Shown piece after piece: positions 44,051-54,106 of a stretch of DNA of 64,000 bases; the first letter of the stretch is position 1, and each line of letters opens with the position of its first letter. The position numbers and the translations under genes are program-made. Source of the DNA: Bacteroidota bacterium (GTDB taxonomy: Bacteria; Bacteroidota; Bacteroidia; Chitinophagales; Chitinophagaceae); contig JAEWJK010000006.1 of the NCBI GenBank assembly GCA_023386555.1, forward strand, positions 1 through 64,000, written 5' to 3'. The notes beneath the pieces were generated by a model. That model made no database searches, was not told the origin of the DNA, and saw only the letters and a list, made by a program, of their open reading frames with translations.

Positions 44051-44168
44051 GAAGCTTCATTGTTATTCTATACCCTGTTCCATAAATTATTAACAATAGA
44101 ATTGCTCTAATGCTTCAAGTCAGATGATTTTAATTTTTAGTTTTACGTTGTTCCACCAATTTTGAAAT

Positions 44169-44822
44169 ATGCACAGAATTTTGTTCCCCTTTTTTTTATT
44201 GATGAGTAGTTTTTGCATGGCACAGGATCCGGCTTTTCCTGATGTGCGAAATAAACGAGAGAGTTTTACAAAGATCCAGGATAAATCTGTGAGAGCTGAT
44301 ATTGCCAGTTTTGCCATGGCAGGCCTTGATGAAAGTGCTGGCAAACACCCATTGAGAAAATTGGAATTGAAGGCTATCGGAAATGACTCAATTGCATTTG
44401 AAGGAAATGGCATTACGGTGAAGATCAAAAGCGGATTTTTCGATGCTACAAAATATAAACTTGGCTATTATACCAATACTGAAACAGGAAAAAAATACCT
44501 GACGAAGATTAATGGTAAACCTTTTTATGGTGATTACGGAACGATTCCTAAAACAACTATTGCCTCAATAACTGTTTTATTCGGTGCAGATACAGTTACC
44601 ATTCCTGCAGAAGCTTATGCTGACTTGTACAACCCTATATTCAGCTATAATGAGAATGGTGTACAGAAATACATCAATAATGTTTTTCTTTCGGCTGATG
44701 GAAAAAAGGTTTACATATACATGTTGAAACGTGAAGCTGGTGGAAGCTACGAGGTAACATGGGTGTTACAAGATGGAAAATATGTAAGACGTGTAGTTGA
44801 TTTTGGATTTCTTAAAAACTAA
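44169..44822 (+). CDS. exported hypothetical protein
   Basis: A 217-residue protein with a signal peptide (MHRILFPFFLLMSSFCMAQ, cleavage after about residue 19). The mature sequence is mixed alpha/beta and lacks a recognised motif; the C-terminus (EVTWVLQDGKYVRRVVDFGF) looks like a closing strand pair. Its last 11 bases overlap the convergent response regulator gene. Confidence 0.75.
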   Translation: MHRILFPFFLLMSSFCMAQDPAFPDVRNKRESFTKIQDKSVRADIASFAMAGLDESAGKHPLRKLELKAIGNDSIAFEGNGITVKIKSGFFDATKYKLGYYTNTETGKKYLTKINGKPFYGDYGTIPKTTIASITVLFGADTVTIPAEAYADLYNPIFSYNENGVQKYINNVFLSADGKKVYIYMLKREAGGSYEVTWVLQDGKYVRRVVDFGFLKN

Positions 44823-45231
44823 ATGGTGCATTTGTAGCACAACGGCTCAACAAATTTTCTACTACTAACTTTAGCATATCGTAGCTGGCCGGTTTTTGAA
44901 TAATATCTACACCATGTTCAACAAAGATCGAATCATCCGGCTGTTTTGGTGAAGTGGTGAACATTACTATCGGAATACTTTTAAACTGGCTATCTCTCTT
45001 TATCTGCAACATGGCATCTTTACCATTAAAGATTGGCATATTGATATCCATAACAATCAGGCATGGCAAAGCATGATTTGATTTTGCTTTATGCAATTGC
45101 TTAATAGCTTCAAATCCATTATTGGCAGCGTTAACTGTATATTCAGGATGACGTTCTTTTACTACTTCAGAGAATAGTTCAGTGTCATCCGGATCATCGT
45201 CAACGTAAAGTATTGTTCTGTTTTGTATCAT
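44812..45231 (-). CDS. single-domain response regulator
   Basis: A 139-residue receiver-only protein. Acidic pocket DDDPDDTEL, phosphoacceptor Asp62 in IVMDINMPIFNG, switch Thr in MFTTSPKQPDD and Lys in IIQKPAS. The type (CheY-like, DDDPDD) is abundant in Chitinophagaceae. No kinase is adjacent, so the partner is unknown. The 3' end overlaps the convergent gene by 11 bp. Confidence 0.88.
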   Translation of the reverse strand: MIQNRTILYVDDDPDDTELFSEVVKERHPEYTVNAANNGFEAIKQLHKAKSNHALPCLIVMDINMPIFNGKDAMLQIKRDSQFKSIPIVMFTTSPKQPDDSIFVEHGVDIIQKPASYDMLKLVVENLLSRCATNAPFSF

Positions 45232-45415
45232 TAGGCTTAGAAAAATTCGGGAAAGCTATACCTTACAATAGAAAAAAAAGTGCCAAACGATTTAGCGTAA
45301 TGGTATTATGATTTTAATACACATTGGTCGTGCTGTAACTCAATAGTGGCAGGTATTTATGATTTCTCATCTGTGATTGGCTGAAGAAAGTAAAAAATAT
45401 TTGCGGCAATAAGTT

Positions 45416-46339
45416 CTACAATTCCTCATCATCTTTTATCTCAACCAATTTGTATTGCATAAAACCAGGTAATGGAATAATTGGTTGTTGCTGATGCATT
45501 GCCCATATTTTAGTGAAGGTTGCTCCGAAGTATAAGATCAAAGCGGAATAAAATACGAATAACAATAATAAAACTATTGATGCTGATGCTCCGTAGAAAT
45601 TATTGATATTGCTGTAGCTGAGCATCCAGTGTAAAATGATACGACCCAGCATAAATAATAAACTGGTGAGCAATCCTCCGATCATGGCTATTTTCCATCT
45701 TGGCCTACCATCTGGCAAATAGCGGAATACGATGGAAAACCAGCAAGTAGTAATAAGAATGGAAAACACGCTGCTGAGAAAGGAATTAAAATAGATCGAA
45801 AAAACCGGGGATATTTCAGTTAGATATTTACCAATAAATACCTGTGCACTTTCTGCGAGTAAACCAATCACTAACAAAACACCGGCAACCAATATCACAA
45901 CAATTGCTTTGAAGCGGGAAAGCAATGTTCCTCTTGCACTGGTTCTACCGACAGGTCTTATTTTCCAAAGTTGATTGATGGAATTTTTTATCACCCGAAA
46001 TAAAGTTGTGGCAACGAATAACAGAAATATAAATCCTCCTATTGTTATCCACCAGTTAGCTGCCATTCTTCGGAAAGCCTTTAATACATCAACAATTTGC
46101 ATTACAGCTTCTTGCCCTAATACTTCTGAAAGTTTAATGAATAATCTTGAGCGAATCGCATCAGGCCCAATAATATATTTCAGCGATTGAATAATGATAA
46201 CAAGAATGGGCGGCAAAGCAAAAGTGGTGAAAAATGCAGTTGCTCCTGCCATTCGCAAAGGATCATTCTTCATAAACTCTGATAATGAATCTTTCAGCAG
46301 TCTAACCAGTGAAGTAAGCTTTGCTAGGAAATGTTTCAT
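45416..46339 (-). CDS. YihY/BrkB-family membrane protein
   Basis: A 307-residue protein with about six membrane helices. The DPLRMAGATAFFTTFALPPILVI segment and the central GTLLSRFKAIVVILVAGVLL part are typical of the YihY/virulence factor BrkB family (formerly called ribonuclease BN, an assignment now rejected). The molecular role is not established. It is 27 bp after galK on the same strand. Confidence 0.88.
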   Translation of the reverse strand: MKHFLAKLTSLVRLLKDSLSEFMKNDPLRMAGATAFFTTFALPPILVIIIQSLKYIIGPDAIRSRLFIKLSEVLGQEAVMQIVDVLKAFRRMAANWWITIGGFIFLLFVATTLFRVIKNSINQLWKIRPVGRTSARGTLLSRFKAIVVILVAGVLLVIGLLAESAQVFIGKYLTEISPVFSIYFNSFLSSVFSILITTCWFSIVFRYLPDGRPRWKIAMIGGLLTSLLFMLGRIILHWMLSYSNINNFYGASASIVLLLLFVFYSALILYFGATFTKIWAMHQQQPIIPLPGFMQYKLVEIKDDEEL

Positions 46340-46366
46340 GTAAGTAATAAAACTAAAGAAAAAGAA

Positions 46367-47509
46367 TCAGTTGATCCTGTGTACTCCATCACTCACTTTC
46401 ACTTCAAGCACATCAGCATCAATATTAAATTGAGCTCTATATGCAGCTGTGATCTTTGGAATAACTTCATCTAACATATCCTTTCGGACAAGGTTTATAG
46501 TACAGCCTCCAAAACCTCCACCCATTACTCTTGAACCTGTAATGCCATTTTGTTTGGCTTGCTCAACCAGAAAATCAAGCTCAATACAACTAACTTCATA
46601 ATCTTCACTTAATCCTTTGTGCGTAGCATACATTAATCGGCCAAAGTTTTCAATTTCATCATTTGTAAGATAATCCGAAGCCTGTCTTGTTCTTTCAATC
46701 TCTCCTATTACATATCTGCATCGTCTGAATAGAACTTCATCCATAATATCGGAATATGTTTCAAGCTGATCTGGTGTAGCATCACGAAATGTTTGAATGG
46801 AAGGTTCTTTTGTTTTTAGGATACTCAATCCTTCAGCACATTGATTTCTCCTGATATTATACTCACCACTTGCCAATGAATGTTGTACTTTGGTGTTGAT
46901 CAATACAAGTGTGTGATCTTTCAAGTTAAATGGAATGTATTGATGTTCTATTGATCTGCAATCAAGCATGATGATGTTATCTTTCAAACCCATCAGGCTT
47001 GCATATTGGTCCATGATGCCACATTTCACACCAGGATATAAATGTTCAGCTCGCTGAGCGATCAAAGCAAGTTCTTTCCTGGACTTCTTTAATTGAAAAA
47101 TATCATTTAACGCAAAAGCAAGTCCACATTCCACTGCAGCAGAAGAAGAAAGCCCTGCTCCTACAGGAAGATTTCCTCCAAAAACCACATCAATACCTTT
47201 TATGTTGAGTTTGTTTTCCAGCATCACATGAATAACACCCAGTATATAATTTTTCCAACTGTTCTGTGGTTTAACCTCGTGGCATGATACTGAAAGTGAT
47301 TCTTTCATATCCCAACTATAACAGTTGATGACATCTGTATTGTTTGGTGCAACAGCAAACCAGACACCGCTATCTATTGCTGCAGGTAGCACATAACCAT
47401 CATTATAATCGATATGTTCACCAATTAAATTGATACGGCCTGGTGAAAAGTACAATTGAGGTTTTCTTTTATATCTTTCTTCAAATGCTTTAATGATTTC
47501 CTGTTGCAT
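46367..47509 (-). CDS. galK: galactokinase
   Basis: A 380-residue GHMP kinase that phosphorylates galactose to galactose-1-phosphate, the first committed step of the Leloir pathway. The family signature SPGRINLIGEHIDYNDGYV is at residues about 22-40. The ATP loop VGAGLSSSAAVECGLA and the C-terminal GGGFGGCTINLV motif are intact. Length is normal. No galT or galE is adjacent. A strong terminator (47534-47564) separates it from the upstream S9 peptidase gene. Confidence 0.95.
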   Translation of the reverse strand: MQQEIIKAFEERYKRKPQLYFSPGRINLIGEHIDYNDGYVLPAAIDSGVWFAVAPNNTDVINCYSWDMKESLSVSCHEVKPQNSWKNYILGVIHVMLENKLNIKGIDVVFGGNLPVGAGLSSSAAVECGLAFALNDIFQLKKSRKELALIAQRAEHLYPGVKCGIMDQYASLMGLKDNIIMLDCRSIEHQYIPFNLKDHTLVLINTKVQHSLASGEYNIRRNQCAEGLSILKTKEPSIQTFRDATPDQLETYSDIMDEVLFRRCRYVIGEIERTRQASDYLTNDEIENFGRLMYATHKGLSEDYEVSCIELDFLVEQAKQNGITGSRVMGGGFGGCTINLVRKDMLDEVIPKITAAYRAQFNIDADVLEVKVSDGVHRIN

Positions 47510-47533
47510 ACGTATCTTAAATTACGGCAAAGA

Positions 47534-47564
47534 AAAAGAGGTTCACTTTATATGAACCTCTTTT
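47534..47564 (-). terminator. intrinsic terminator after the S9 peptidase gene
   Basis: A perfect 12-bp stem (aaaagaggttca / tgaacctctttt) with a 7-nt loop. On the minus strand the stem ends in a T-run. It is placed 19 bp after the peptidase stop and before galK. Confidence 0.85.
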
Positions 47565-47582
47565 AATAAAAATTATTTTCTA

Positions 47583-49625
47583 TTACTTCAGATAAGTTGC
47601 CAGCCACTGATGCACCTGTTGATAAAAGAACTTACTATTTTCAGCCCTTAATATCCAGTGATTTTCTTCCGGGAAAACGATTAGCTTGCTGGGAACTTTC
47701 ATTCGCTTTAATGCTGCCCAATACTCCAAAGAATTATTCAATGGTACTCTATAATCCTGTTCTCCTACCGTTACCAATACAGGAGTTTTAAAATTCTTTG
47801 CCAGTCTTATGGGGTTTTGTTCTATCCATGTTTTAGTCTGTTCCCAGGGTGGTCCGCCAGCCATCATTTCCCTGCCGTACATTACATCACTTGTTCCCCA
47901 TTGTGCTTCGCTGTTAACCAAACCTGCATGACTGATCAAGGCTTTGTAATGTGTTGTTGTTCCTTGTAACCAATTACTCAGATGACCTCCATAACTGGCA
48001 CCACCTGCAGCTTGTTTTGTAGCATCAATAAAGCTGAAACGTTTGATAGCATCGGCAGCAGCCTCATTTACTTCATCAGCGGGGCCTTTAAAAGGATCGA
48101 ACTGAATGTCTTGTGCAAACTTTTCTCCATAACCTGTTGAACCTGTATAATCAGTCAATATCAAAACATAACCTGGTGCTGCGAGTAAATGATAGTTCCA
48201 ACGATATCCCCAGTTGTCTTTCCATGCACTTGCTGGACCACCATGTATCACAACAAATAATGGATATTTTTTATTTGCATCAAATCCAGCAGGTTTTACA
48301 ATCCAGCTATGTATCTTTTTACCACGACTACTGGTTGTCCATATCTCTTCTACCGGGTTAAGATCAAGAGTTTTCAACTTCTCAGTATTAAAATTACTGA
48401 TGAGGTTATGAGTTCCATTAGCATTTATTCTTACAACCTCAGCAGGCATGGTACTGCTCTCAAATGATGCCAGTATCGCATTACCATTATCAGATGTACT
48501 AAAACTGCTGTAAGATCCGATACCACCTTTTGTGATTAGCTGTGGCGTTCCACCCATTACAGGTATATTATAGATCATATCTCTTCCTTGGCTTTCGCTG
48601 GCAAAAAATATGGTATTAGCAACTATAGAGTAACTGTTAATCGGCCGGTCCATTTGCTTTGCAAGAATTGTTTTGTTCTGCATAGATGGCCAATCAAACC
48701 TTGTTAAGTAATCAAGGTTATACACTTTATTATTCCGGCTGACACTGCTTGTTGCAAACAGGTATTTACCATCGGGACTTACCTTAGGGCTACCATAAGA
48801 ATCACCATCATTTGTTAACTGTTTTGCATCTCCTCCATTTACCGAAACACTGTACAGGTTTGAAATAGTTTCCTGGTAGGCAGATGTTCCTGCTTCGGTA
48901 GTTGCAACAAAAATTACAGACTTGCTATCAGCACTCCAGGTTGAGCTCCCAAGAAAAAAACCTTCTTGTTTTGCAATGTTTACATCAGTTAATAGATTCT
49001 TTGCTTTATCTGAACCTATTGGTTGCACATAAATATGTGGTTGTTTATCATCCAGCCACCTATCCCAATTACGAATTGGATATTGAGTGTAAACCCTCGC
49101 TTTATATTTTATCTTCTTTCTTTCATCGGCAACTTTCTTGTTGGCAGAATCAGAAAAAGTTCCGGGAAATGCACTTGTATTAAATAAGATCATTTTTCCA
49201 TCAGGGCTCCATCTTGGTGAACCTGCTCCGGTAGAAATACTGGTGAATCGTTGTGCCTCTCCACCTTCTTTTACATTCAATAAATAGATCTGCCCTGCAT
49301 CATCACCTTCCCTCTTAGCAGAGAAAGCAATATATTTTCCGTCGGGACTCCATTTATATCCACCTTCGGCACTTTTACCACTGGTTAATTTTCTTGGTGC
49401 AACACTTCCATCTGTTGATGCTATCCACAGATCATTCACTGTCTCAGCCTCAGTATAACTCGGCTCCGTTACATTAAATACTACCCATTTACCGTCTGGA
49501 CTTACTTCTGGTGCACCTACTCTTTTCATCAACCATAATTCTTCATGGGTGATCGGTTTTTTATTCTGAGCGATAGCAGGAATCATCAAGAATAAAAAGC
49601 TTAATACAGGCAGAAATTTTCTCAT
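47583..49625 (-). CDS. S9-family (prolyl oligopeptidase-like) peptidase
   Basis: A 680-residue exported serine peptidase. Signal peptide MRKFLPVLSFLFLMIPAIAQ; the ATG at 49625 is preferred to one at 49643 on that basis. Residues about 30-420 form a WD/PD40-type beta propeller (repeated SPDGKW/WSPDGKYIAFSA). The C-terminal alpha/beta hydrolase has catalytic Ser544 in GGASYGGHL, Asp in VGEQDYRVP and His in EENHWI. The family takes off acylated or di/tri-peptides from short peptides in the periplasm. Confidence 0.92.
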   Translation of the reverse strand: MRKFLPVLSFLFLMIPAIAQNKKPITHEELWLMKRVGAPEVSPDGKWVVFNVTEPSYTEAETVNDLWIASTDGSVAPRKLTSGKSAEGGYKWSPDGKYIAFSAKREGDDAGQIYLLNVKEGGEAQRFTSISTGAGSPRWSPDGKMILFNTSAFPGTFSDSANKKVADERKKIKYKARVYTQYPIRNWDRWLDDKQPHIYVQPIGSDKAKNLLTDVNIAKQEGFFLGSSTWSADSKSVIFVATTEAGTSAYQETISNLYSVSVNGGDAKQLTNDGDSYGSPKVSPDGKYLFATSSVSRNNKVYNLDYLTRFDWPSMQNKTILAKQMDRPINSYSIVANTIFFASESQGRDMIYNIPVMGGTPQLITKGGIGSYSSFSTSDNGNAILASFESSTMPAEVVRINANGTHNLISNFNTEKLKTLDLNPVEEIWTTSSRGKKIHSWIVKPAGFDANKKYPLFVVIHGGPASAWKDNWGYRWNYHLLAAPGYVLILTDYTGSTGYGEKFAQDIQFDPFKGPADEVNEAAADAIKRFSFIDATKQAAGGASYGGHLSNWLQGTTTHYKALISHAGLVNSEAQWGTSDVMYGREMMAGGPPWEQTKTWIEQNPIRLAKNFKTPVLVTVGEQDYRVPLNNSLEYWAALKRMKVPSKLIVFPEENHWILRAENSKFFYQQVHQWLATYLK

Positions 49626-49695
49626 GCAGTTTAGATTTATCAAAAGCTAAAATAATAAAACGAAATGAAGCCGGTTAAGTATTTACATTAATGGA

Positions 49696-50202
49696 TCAGA
49701 CCTTGCCTTTAAGACTTCTCAGCATCGTTCCAAAATCTAGTTGTTTGCTCAGTGCATCTACTGCCTGGGCAATTCTTTTTGTTTTAGTAGGTTCTGTTTT
49801 AGCACTTTCAATCCATTTGCTGAAGTAGTTCTTATGGCCATAACTAAGACTCTCAAAAAACTGTTTTGCCTCAGGTTCGTCAGAAAGACACTCAAGTAAC
49901 GATGCAGATGGTTGAAGTAACTCAACATCTTCTTCTAAAACTACTTTTAAGGTTGCACCTTTTCGTTTACCAATAGCCTTACGCATTTCAGCATTTAACG
50001 CCATAATGAAATCACCGCCACCCATAGGCATTAGAGCAACTGATCGTATAACATGATCATCCAGTTTGCCCTTTACTCGAAATGATTTTTTATTACCTGG
50101 CTTCAATTTCAATGCAACTTCAGCAGGAATATCTATGTAAGTCCATCCTGTTTTTTCTCCCTGTGTGGCAAATTGTTTTATTAAAGCTGTAAACTTCACC
50201 AT
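49696..50202 (-). CDS. DUF1905 / YdeI-OmdA family protein
   Basis: A 168-residue protein. Residues about 1-95 match DUF1905 (GWTYIDIPAEVALKL, FRVKGKLDDHVIRSVALMPMGGGDFIMALNAEMRKAIGK); the C-terminal part (LSYGHKNYFSKWIESAKTEPTKTKRIAQAV) matches the YdeI/OmpD-associated bacteriocin-protection domain. Cytoplasmic; function not well defined. Confidence 0.85.
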   Translation of the reverse strand: MVKFTALIKQFATQGEKTGWTYIDIPAEVALKLKPGNKKSFRVKGKLDDHVIRSVALMPMGGGDFIMALNAEMRKAIGKRKGATLKVVLEEDVELLQPSASLLECLSDEPEAKQFFESLSYGHKNYFSKWIESAKTEPTKTKRIAQAVDALSKQLDFGTMLRSLKGKV

Positions 50203-50331
50203 ACGCTAACTTATAAAATTCTGTGCAGTCAATCATTCAACCTGCTTATTCATCAGGTTATCCACACGATAAATGCAGGCATTTTTATATCAGCATATTA
50301 GTTTTATCTTGTAGCAACCAAAACTAATTGT

Positions 50332-50751
50332 ATGTTCCAGGAAACATTATCAAATCTTCCATGGCTTCAAATTCTTGTTGCAGCAGTTGCCTATTTTGCT
50401 TTAGGCGCTATATGGTATGGCGCTTTATTTTCTAAGGCATGGGTTCGTGGTCACAATGTTAATACAAGTGATCCAAACTTGAAAAAGGGTACTGCCGGTA
50501 TTATGATTACCTCTTTTGTCGTATTAGTGGCTATATGTATTGCACTTTCAATCGTTCTTAAAATAGGTTATGTTACTGATGCTGAACATGCAATTAAATG
50601 GGGAGCATTTTTAGGTTTTGGGTTCAGTTTTACAAGCATTGCAATGACTTTCCTTTACCTAAAAAAACCAATCACTGTGTATTTAATTGATGGGTTATAT
50701 CATGTGATTGGATTGATCATCGCCAGCCTCATACTTACATTATGGACTTAA
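50332..50751 (+). CDS. DUF1761 membrane protein
   Basis: A 139-residue protein with four membrane helices. It starts PWLQILVAAVAYFALGAIWYGALFSKAW, the standard opening of DUF1761 (AALGAxWYxPxxFGxxW type). The function is unknown. It stands alone between two minus-strand genes. Confidence 0.85.
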   Translation: MFQETLSNLPWLQILVAAVAYFALGAIWYGALFSKAWVRGHNVNTSDPNLKKGTAGIMITSFVVLVAICIALSIVLKIGYVTDAEHAIKWGAFLGFGFSFTSIAMTFLYLKKPITVYLIDGLYHVIGLIIASLILTLWT

Positions 50752-50804
50752 TTTCAGCTTGCTAAAATGGTTAAGTGAAAGCATGTGATTGCAGATGCAA
50801 TCCA

Positions 50805-51014
50805 TCAAACTTTCTTTTCCTGGTAATAACTATATAGGAGGTAAATTACTAATCCAATCAGGGGCGCTATCACTACTATTATACACCAGAATATCTTCTT
50901 TGGTGTAACCATATCTTTTCGTTTAACGATAGATATAATAGTAAAAACTGCTACCAGGAGCCAGATGATAACAATCAACAAATAAGTAATCAGTACACTT
51001 GAAAAACTGTCCAT
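50805..51014 (-). CDS. small PLDc_N-type membrane protein
   Basis: A 69-residue protein with two membrane helices (VLITYLLIVIIWLLVAVFTI and IFWCIIVVIAPLIGLVIYLLY) and Lys-rich ends, the layout of phospholipase D-nuclease N-terminal (PLDc_N) small proteins. The ATG at 51014 is chosen because the longer frame from 51059 would overlap the divergent pdxJ start (51044). Function unknown. Confidence 0.7.
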   Translation of the reverse strand: MDSFSSVLITYLLIVIIWLLVAVFTIISIVKRKDMVTPKKIFWCIIVVIAPLIGLVIYLLYSYYQEKKV

Positions 51015-51043
51015 GATTAACAGATTGAAGTTACTTTTGAAAC

Positions 51044-51772
51044 ATGGATCACTCAACAAAGCTATCGGTAAACATCAATAAATTTGCTACGCTAAGAAAC
51101 AGTCGTGGAGGAAATAATCCGGATGTTGTAAAAGCAGCTATTGATGCACAAATATTTGGTGCTGACGGAGTAACGGTTCATCCAAGACCGGATGAACGTC
51201 ACATTCGTTACGATGATGTAAGAGCCATCAGTAAAATAATCACTACCGAATTCAATATAGAAGGAAATCCCAGGGAACAAAAATTCGTTGATCTTGTATT
51301 GGAAGTTAAGCCACACCAGGTTACTTTGGTTCCTGATTCATTAGACCAGCTTACAAGTGATCATGGATGGAATACGATAGACCATAAAGACTATTTAAAA
51401 GAAATTATAGCAGTATTCAAGTCTGCAGGTATTCGTGTTTCAATTTTTGTTGATCCTGATATTTCGATGGTTGATGGTGCTGCCAAAACAGGTACTGACA
51501 GAATTGAATTATATACTGAAGCTTATGCCAGGCAATTTGCTGATGGAAATAAACAGTCTGCTATAGAACCTTATGTTATTGCTTCGAACAGAGCAAAAGA
51601 GCTTGGCATTGGATTAAATGCAGGCCATGATCTCGACCTACACAATCTTAAATTCTTAAAGCAACATATTCCGCATTTAGATGAAGTATCTATCGGTCAT
51701 GCTTTGGTTTGTGATGCTATTTATATGGGTTATCAGAATGTGATACAGCTGTACAAGAGGCAGTTGAAGTAA
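51044..51772 (+). CDS. pdxJ: pyridoxine 5'-phosphate synthase
   Basis: A 242-residue TIM-barrel enzyme joining 1-deoxy-xylulose 5-phosphate and 3-amino-2-oxopropyl phosphate in vitamin B6 synthesis. It starts KLSVNINKFATLRNSRGG and carries the conserved GADGVTVHPRPDERHI, LVPDS and LNAGHDLDLHNL segments. Length is typical. The start lies 29 bp from the divergent small membrane gene, so promoters must overlap. Confidence 0.96.
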   Translation: MDHSTKLSVNINKFATLRNSRGGNNPDVVKAAIDAQIFGADGVTVHPRPDERHIRYDDVRAISKIITTEFNIEGNPREQKFVDLVLEVKPHQVTLVPDSLDQLTSDHGWNTIDHKDYLKEIIAVFKSAGIRVSIFVDPDISMVDGAAKTGTDRIELYTEAYARQFADGNKQSAIEPYVIASNRAKELGIGLNAGHDLDLHNLKFLKQHIPHLDEVSIGHALVCDAIYMGYQNVIQLYKRQLK

Positions 51773-51856
51773 CAGCGTATAAACTTTCCGCTCATCCATT
51801 TCTTCTTCCGTTAGTCAGGTATTGATTGTAGTTTGCTTTTTACAAAACAGTTTTAC

Positions 51857-52957
51857 ATGAAAAGACTACTGCTCTGTGCATTTATGGCAATCAATATTTA
51901 CAGCCATGCACAACTAACGACTGCCCCTTCCGGAGGAAACAAAAAAGCGACGGTAGGTGAACAGATCGGCCTCACAAAAGTTATTATCAATTACGATCGT
52001 CCTGCTGTAAAGGGTAGAGAAGGAAAGATATGGGGACAATTGGTACACACAGGTTTTGTTGACCAGGGATTTGGGAGCAGTAAAGCAGCACCCTGGAGAG
52101 CCGGAGCTAATGAAAATACAACCATAGAATTTTCTACTGATGTAATAATAGAAGGCAAGCCATTAGCTGCTGGTAAATATGGATTCTTTATAGCCTGGGA
52201 TGCTGCTGAACCTACCATTATTTTTTCAAAGAATAGCGGAGCTTGGGGAAGTTATTATTATAATGAATCGGAAGATGCATTAAGAGTGAAAGTAAAAGCA
52301 AAGCCTGCTGACAGGTCCGTTGAGTGGTTGAAGTATGAATTTATTGATCAAACAGATAATAGTGCAACCATTGCTTTATTATGGGAAAAGATAATAATAC
52401 CTTTTAAAGTTGAAGTAAACCTTGTAAAAGCACAGATAGAATCATATAGACAAGAATTACAAACAAGAAAAGGATTTCGATGGGATGCATGGAATGAAGC
52501 TGCAGCTTATGCAGTTCAGAATAACACGAATCTGCAAGAAGCATTGTTATGGGCTGATTCAGCTACCTCATCAACATTTGGCGGCAATACTCAATTCCAG
52601 GCATGGAGCACAAAAGCACAGGTATTGGAAAAGCTTGGCAGAGGAAAAGAAGCTGAAGCTATTATGAAGAGATATCTTCCCTTAGCCAACATGAATGAAG
52701 TGCATGGATATGCAAGACAATTACTTGCTTCCGGTAAAAAGAAAGAAGCGTTGGAAGTATTTAAATCGAATCATGAAAAATATCCTAATCAATTTACTAC
52801 AGTATTTGGTTTGGTAAGAGGCTATTCGGGTAATGCAGATTATGCAAATGCACTAAAATATGCAAAGCTAGCTTTACCATTAGTACCCAATGGTCCCAGC
52901 AAAGTACAGGTTGAAGGTGCTATAAAAAAATTAGAGGAAGGAAAAGACATAAATTAA
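51857..52957 (+). CDS. DUF2911 protein with TPR-like C-terminus
   Basis: A 366-residue exported protein. Signal peptide MKRLLLCAFMAINIYSHAQ; the start at 51857 is preferred to 51833 for this reason. Residues about 30-190 form the DUF2911 domain (VIINYDRPAVKGREGKIWG, WRAGANENTTIEFSTDV, AGKYGFFIAWD). The C-terminal part (about 205-366) is helical with TPR-like repeats (AQVLEKLGRGKEAEAIMKRYL, ALKYAKLALPLVPNGPSK). Common in Bacteroidota; function unknown. A hairpin terminator follows. Confidence 0.88.
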   Translation: MKRLLLCAFMAINIYSHAQLTTAPSGGNKKATVGEQIGLTKVIINYDRPAVKGREGKIWGQLVHTGFVDQGFGSSKAAPWRAGANENTTIEFSTDVIIEGKPLAAGKYGFFIAWDAAEPTIIFSKNSGAWGSYYYNESEDALRVKVKAKPADRSVEWLKYEFIDQTDNSATIALLWEKIIIPFKVEVNLVKAQIESYRQELQTRKGFRWDAWNEAAAYAVQNNTNLQEALLWADSATSSTFGGNTQFQAWSTKAQVLEKLGRGKEAEAIMKRYLPLANMNEVHGYARQLLASGKKKEALEVFKSNHEKYPNQFTTVFGLVRGYSGNADYANALKYAKLALPLVPNGPSKVQVEGAIKKLEEGKDIN

Positions 52958-52965
52958 TCTCATTC

Positions 52966-52997
52966 GTAAAGAGATCCTGAAAAACAGGATCTTTTTA
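52966..52997 (+). terminator. intrinsic terminator, probably two-way
   Basis: Stem AGATCCTG / CAGGATCT with a short A-loop, flanked by A-rich and T5 tracts, so it can work on both strands. It follows the DUF2911 gene by about 10 bp and overlaps the last codons of the convergent antiporter gene. Confidence 0.8.
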
Positions 52998-54053
52998 CTT
53001 ATAGATTATAATGAAGATGTACATAATAAGATTCACTAACAGCACCATAGCATACAATCCATTCGTTCTTCCTTTATTCAGTGAAAGCATTACAGTAAAT
53101 ACCGAAAGCCCCAACAGAATCATTGACTTCTTATCAATACCAAGCACTAAAGGCAAATCAAGTAATGAACAAATGATCACTACGGTGGGAATACTAAGGC
53201 CTATACTTGCAAGAGCTGAACCTAACGCTAAGTTTATGCTTGTTTGATATTGATTTCGCCTGGCTGCCCTAATTGCAGCAATACCTTCAGGCAATAAAAT
53301 AACAGCAGCTATGGCCACCCCAATTAAAGTAGTAGGTAATCCCGCTGCTAATACACCTTCCTCAATCACAGGAGACAACTTTTTTGCAAGAAACACAACC
53401 ACACCCAAACATGCTAATAGTAGAAACAAACTCAGTATTGCTTCTTTTTTAGAAACAGCTTTTTCTTCACCTGTAACGGCTGTTAAAAAATATTTTCGAT
53501 GCCTGACAGTTTGGGTAAATAAAAATGATGAATATATCACAGCACAACACGCACCGACAGCAATAAGTTGTGGGAGACTATAAGATGGACCTGCTACACT
53601 GGTAGTATAATTTGGTAGTACAAGAGTGAGAACAAGAATCGAAACAAGACTTACCAATGCAATAGTAACACTCTTGGTTTCAAAAACCTGTTCTTTATAT
53701 TTTAGTGCCCCGATTAACATGCTTATACCCAGAATTCCATTAAGAATAAGCATTACAGCAGCGAACAATGTATCTCTTGCATAAGTATCAGCTCCAACTC
53801 CACCTGTTAACATCAATGATACAATGATCGAGGCTTCGAGTAAGGTTACTGCAATAGCAAGAATGATAGTACCATAAGGTTCTCCTACTTTATGAGCTAC
53901 TACTTCAGCATGATGTACTGCCGATAGTACTCCGATCATTAGAACAAAAATCGCCGCCACATTTATTAAAAAACCCGTACCTATCGGTGCGAGCAAAAAG
54001 AATATCCATGCAATAAAAGGTGATATATATGTCCACTGAAAAATTTTTCTCAT
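52995..54053 (-). CDS. ChaA-like Ca2+(Na+)/H+ antiporter
   Basis: A 352-residue membrane protein with about eleven helices. It has two CaCA-type alpha repeats: HKVGEPYGTIILAIAVTLLEASIIVSLML and ILLPEGIAAIRAARRNQYQTSINLALGSALASIGLSIP. The Glu in each repeat is the expected ion ligand. The overall pattern fits the ChaA branch (calcium/sodium:proton antiport) rather than mitochondrial-type exchangers. The ATG is at 54053. Confidence 0.88.
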   Translation of the reverse strand: MRKIFQWTYISPFIAWIFFLLAPIGTGFLINVAAIFVLMIGVLSAVHHAEVVAHKVGEPYGTIILAIAVTLLEASIIVSLMLTGGVGADTYARDTLFAAVMLILNGILGISMLIGALKYKEQVFETKSVTIALVSLVSILVLTLVLPNYTTSVAGPSYSLPQLIAVGACCAVIYSSFLFTQTVRHRKYFLTAVTGEEKAVSKKEAILSLFLLLACLGVVVFLAKKLSPVIEEGVLAAGLPTTLIGVAIAAVILLPEGIAAIRAARRNQYQTSINLALGSALASIGLSIPTVVIICSLLDLPLVLGIDKKSMILLGLSVFTVMLSLNKGRTNGLYAMVLLVNLIMYIFIIIYK

Positions 54054-54106
54054 ATAAGATATTTGATGAGATTAAAAATTAGGCCGGCATAAAAATCCGG
54101 CTGCTG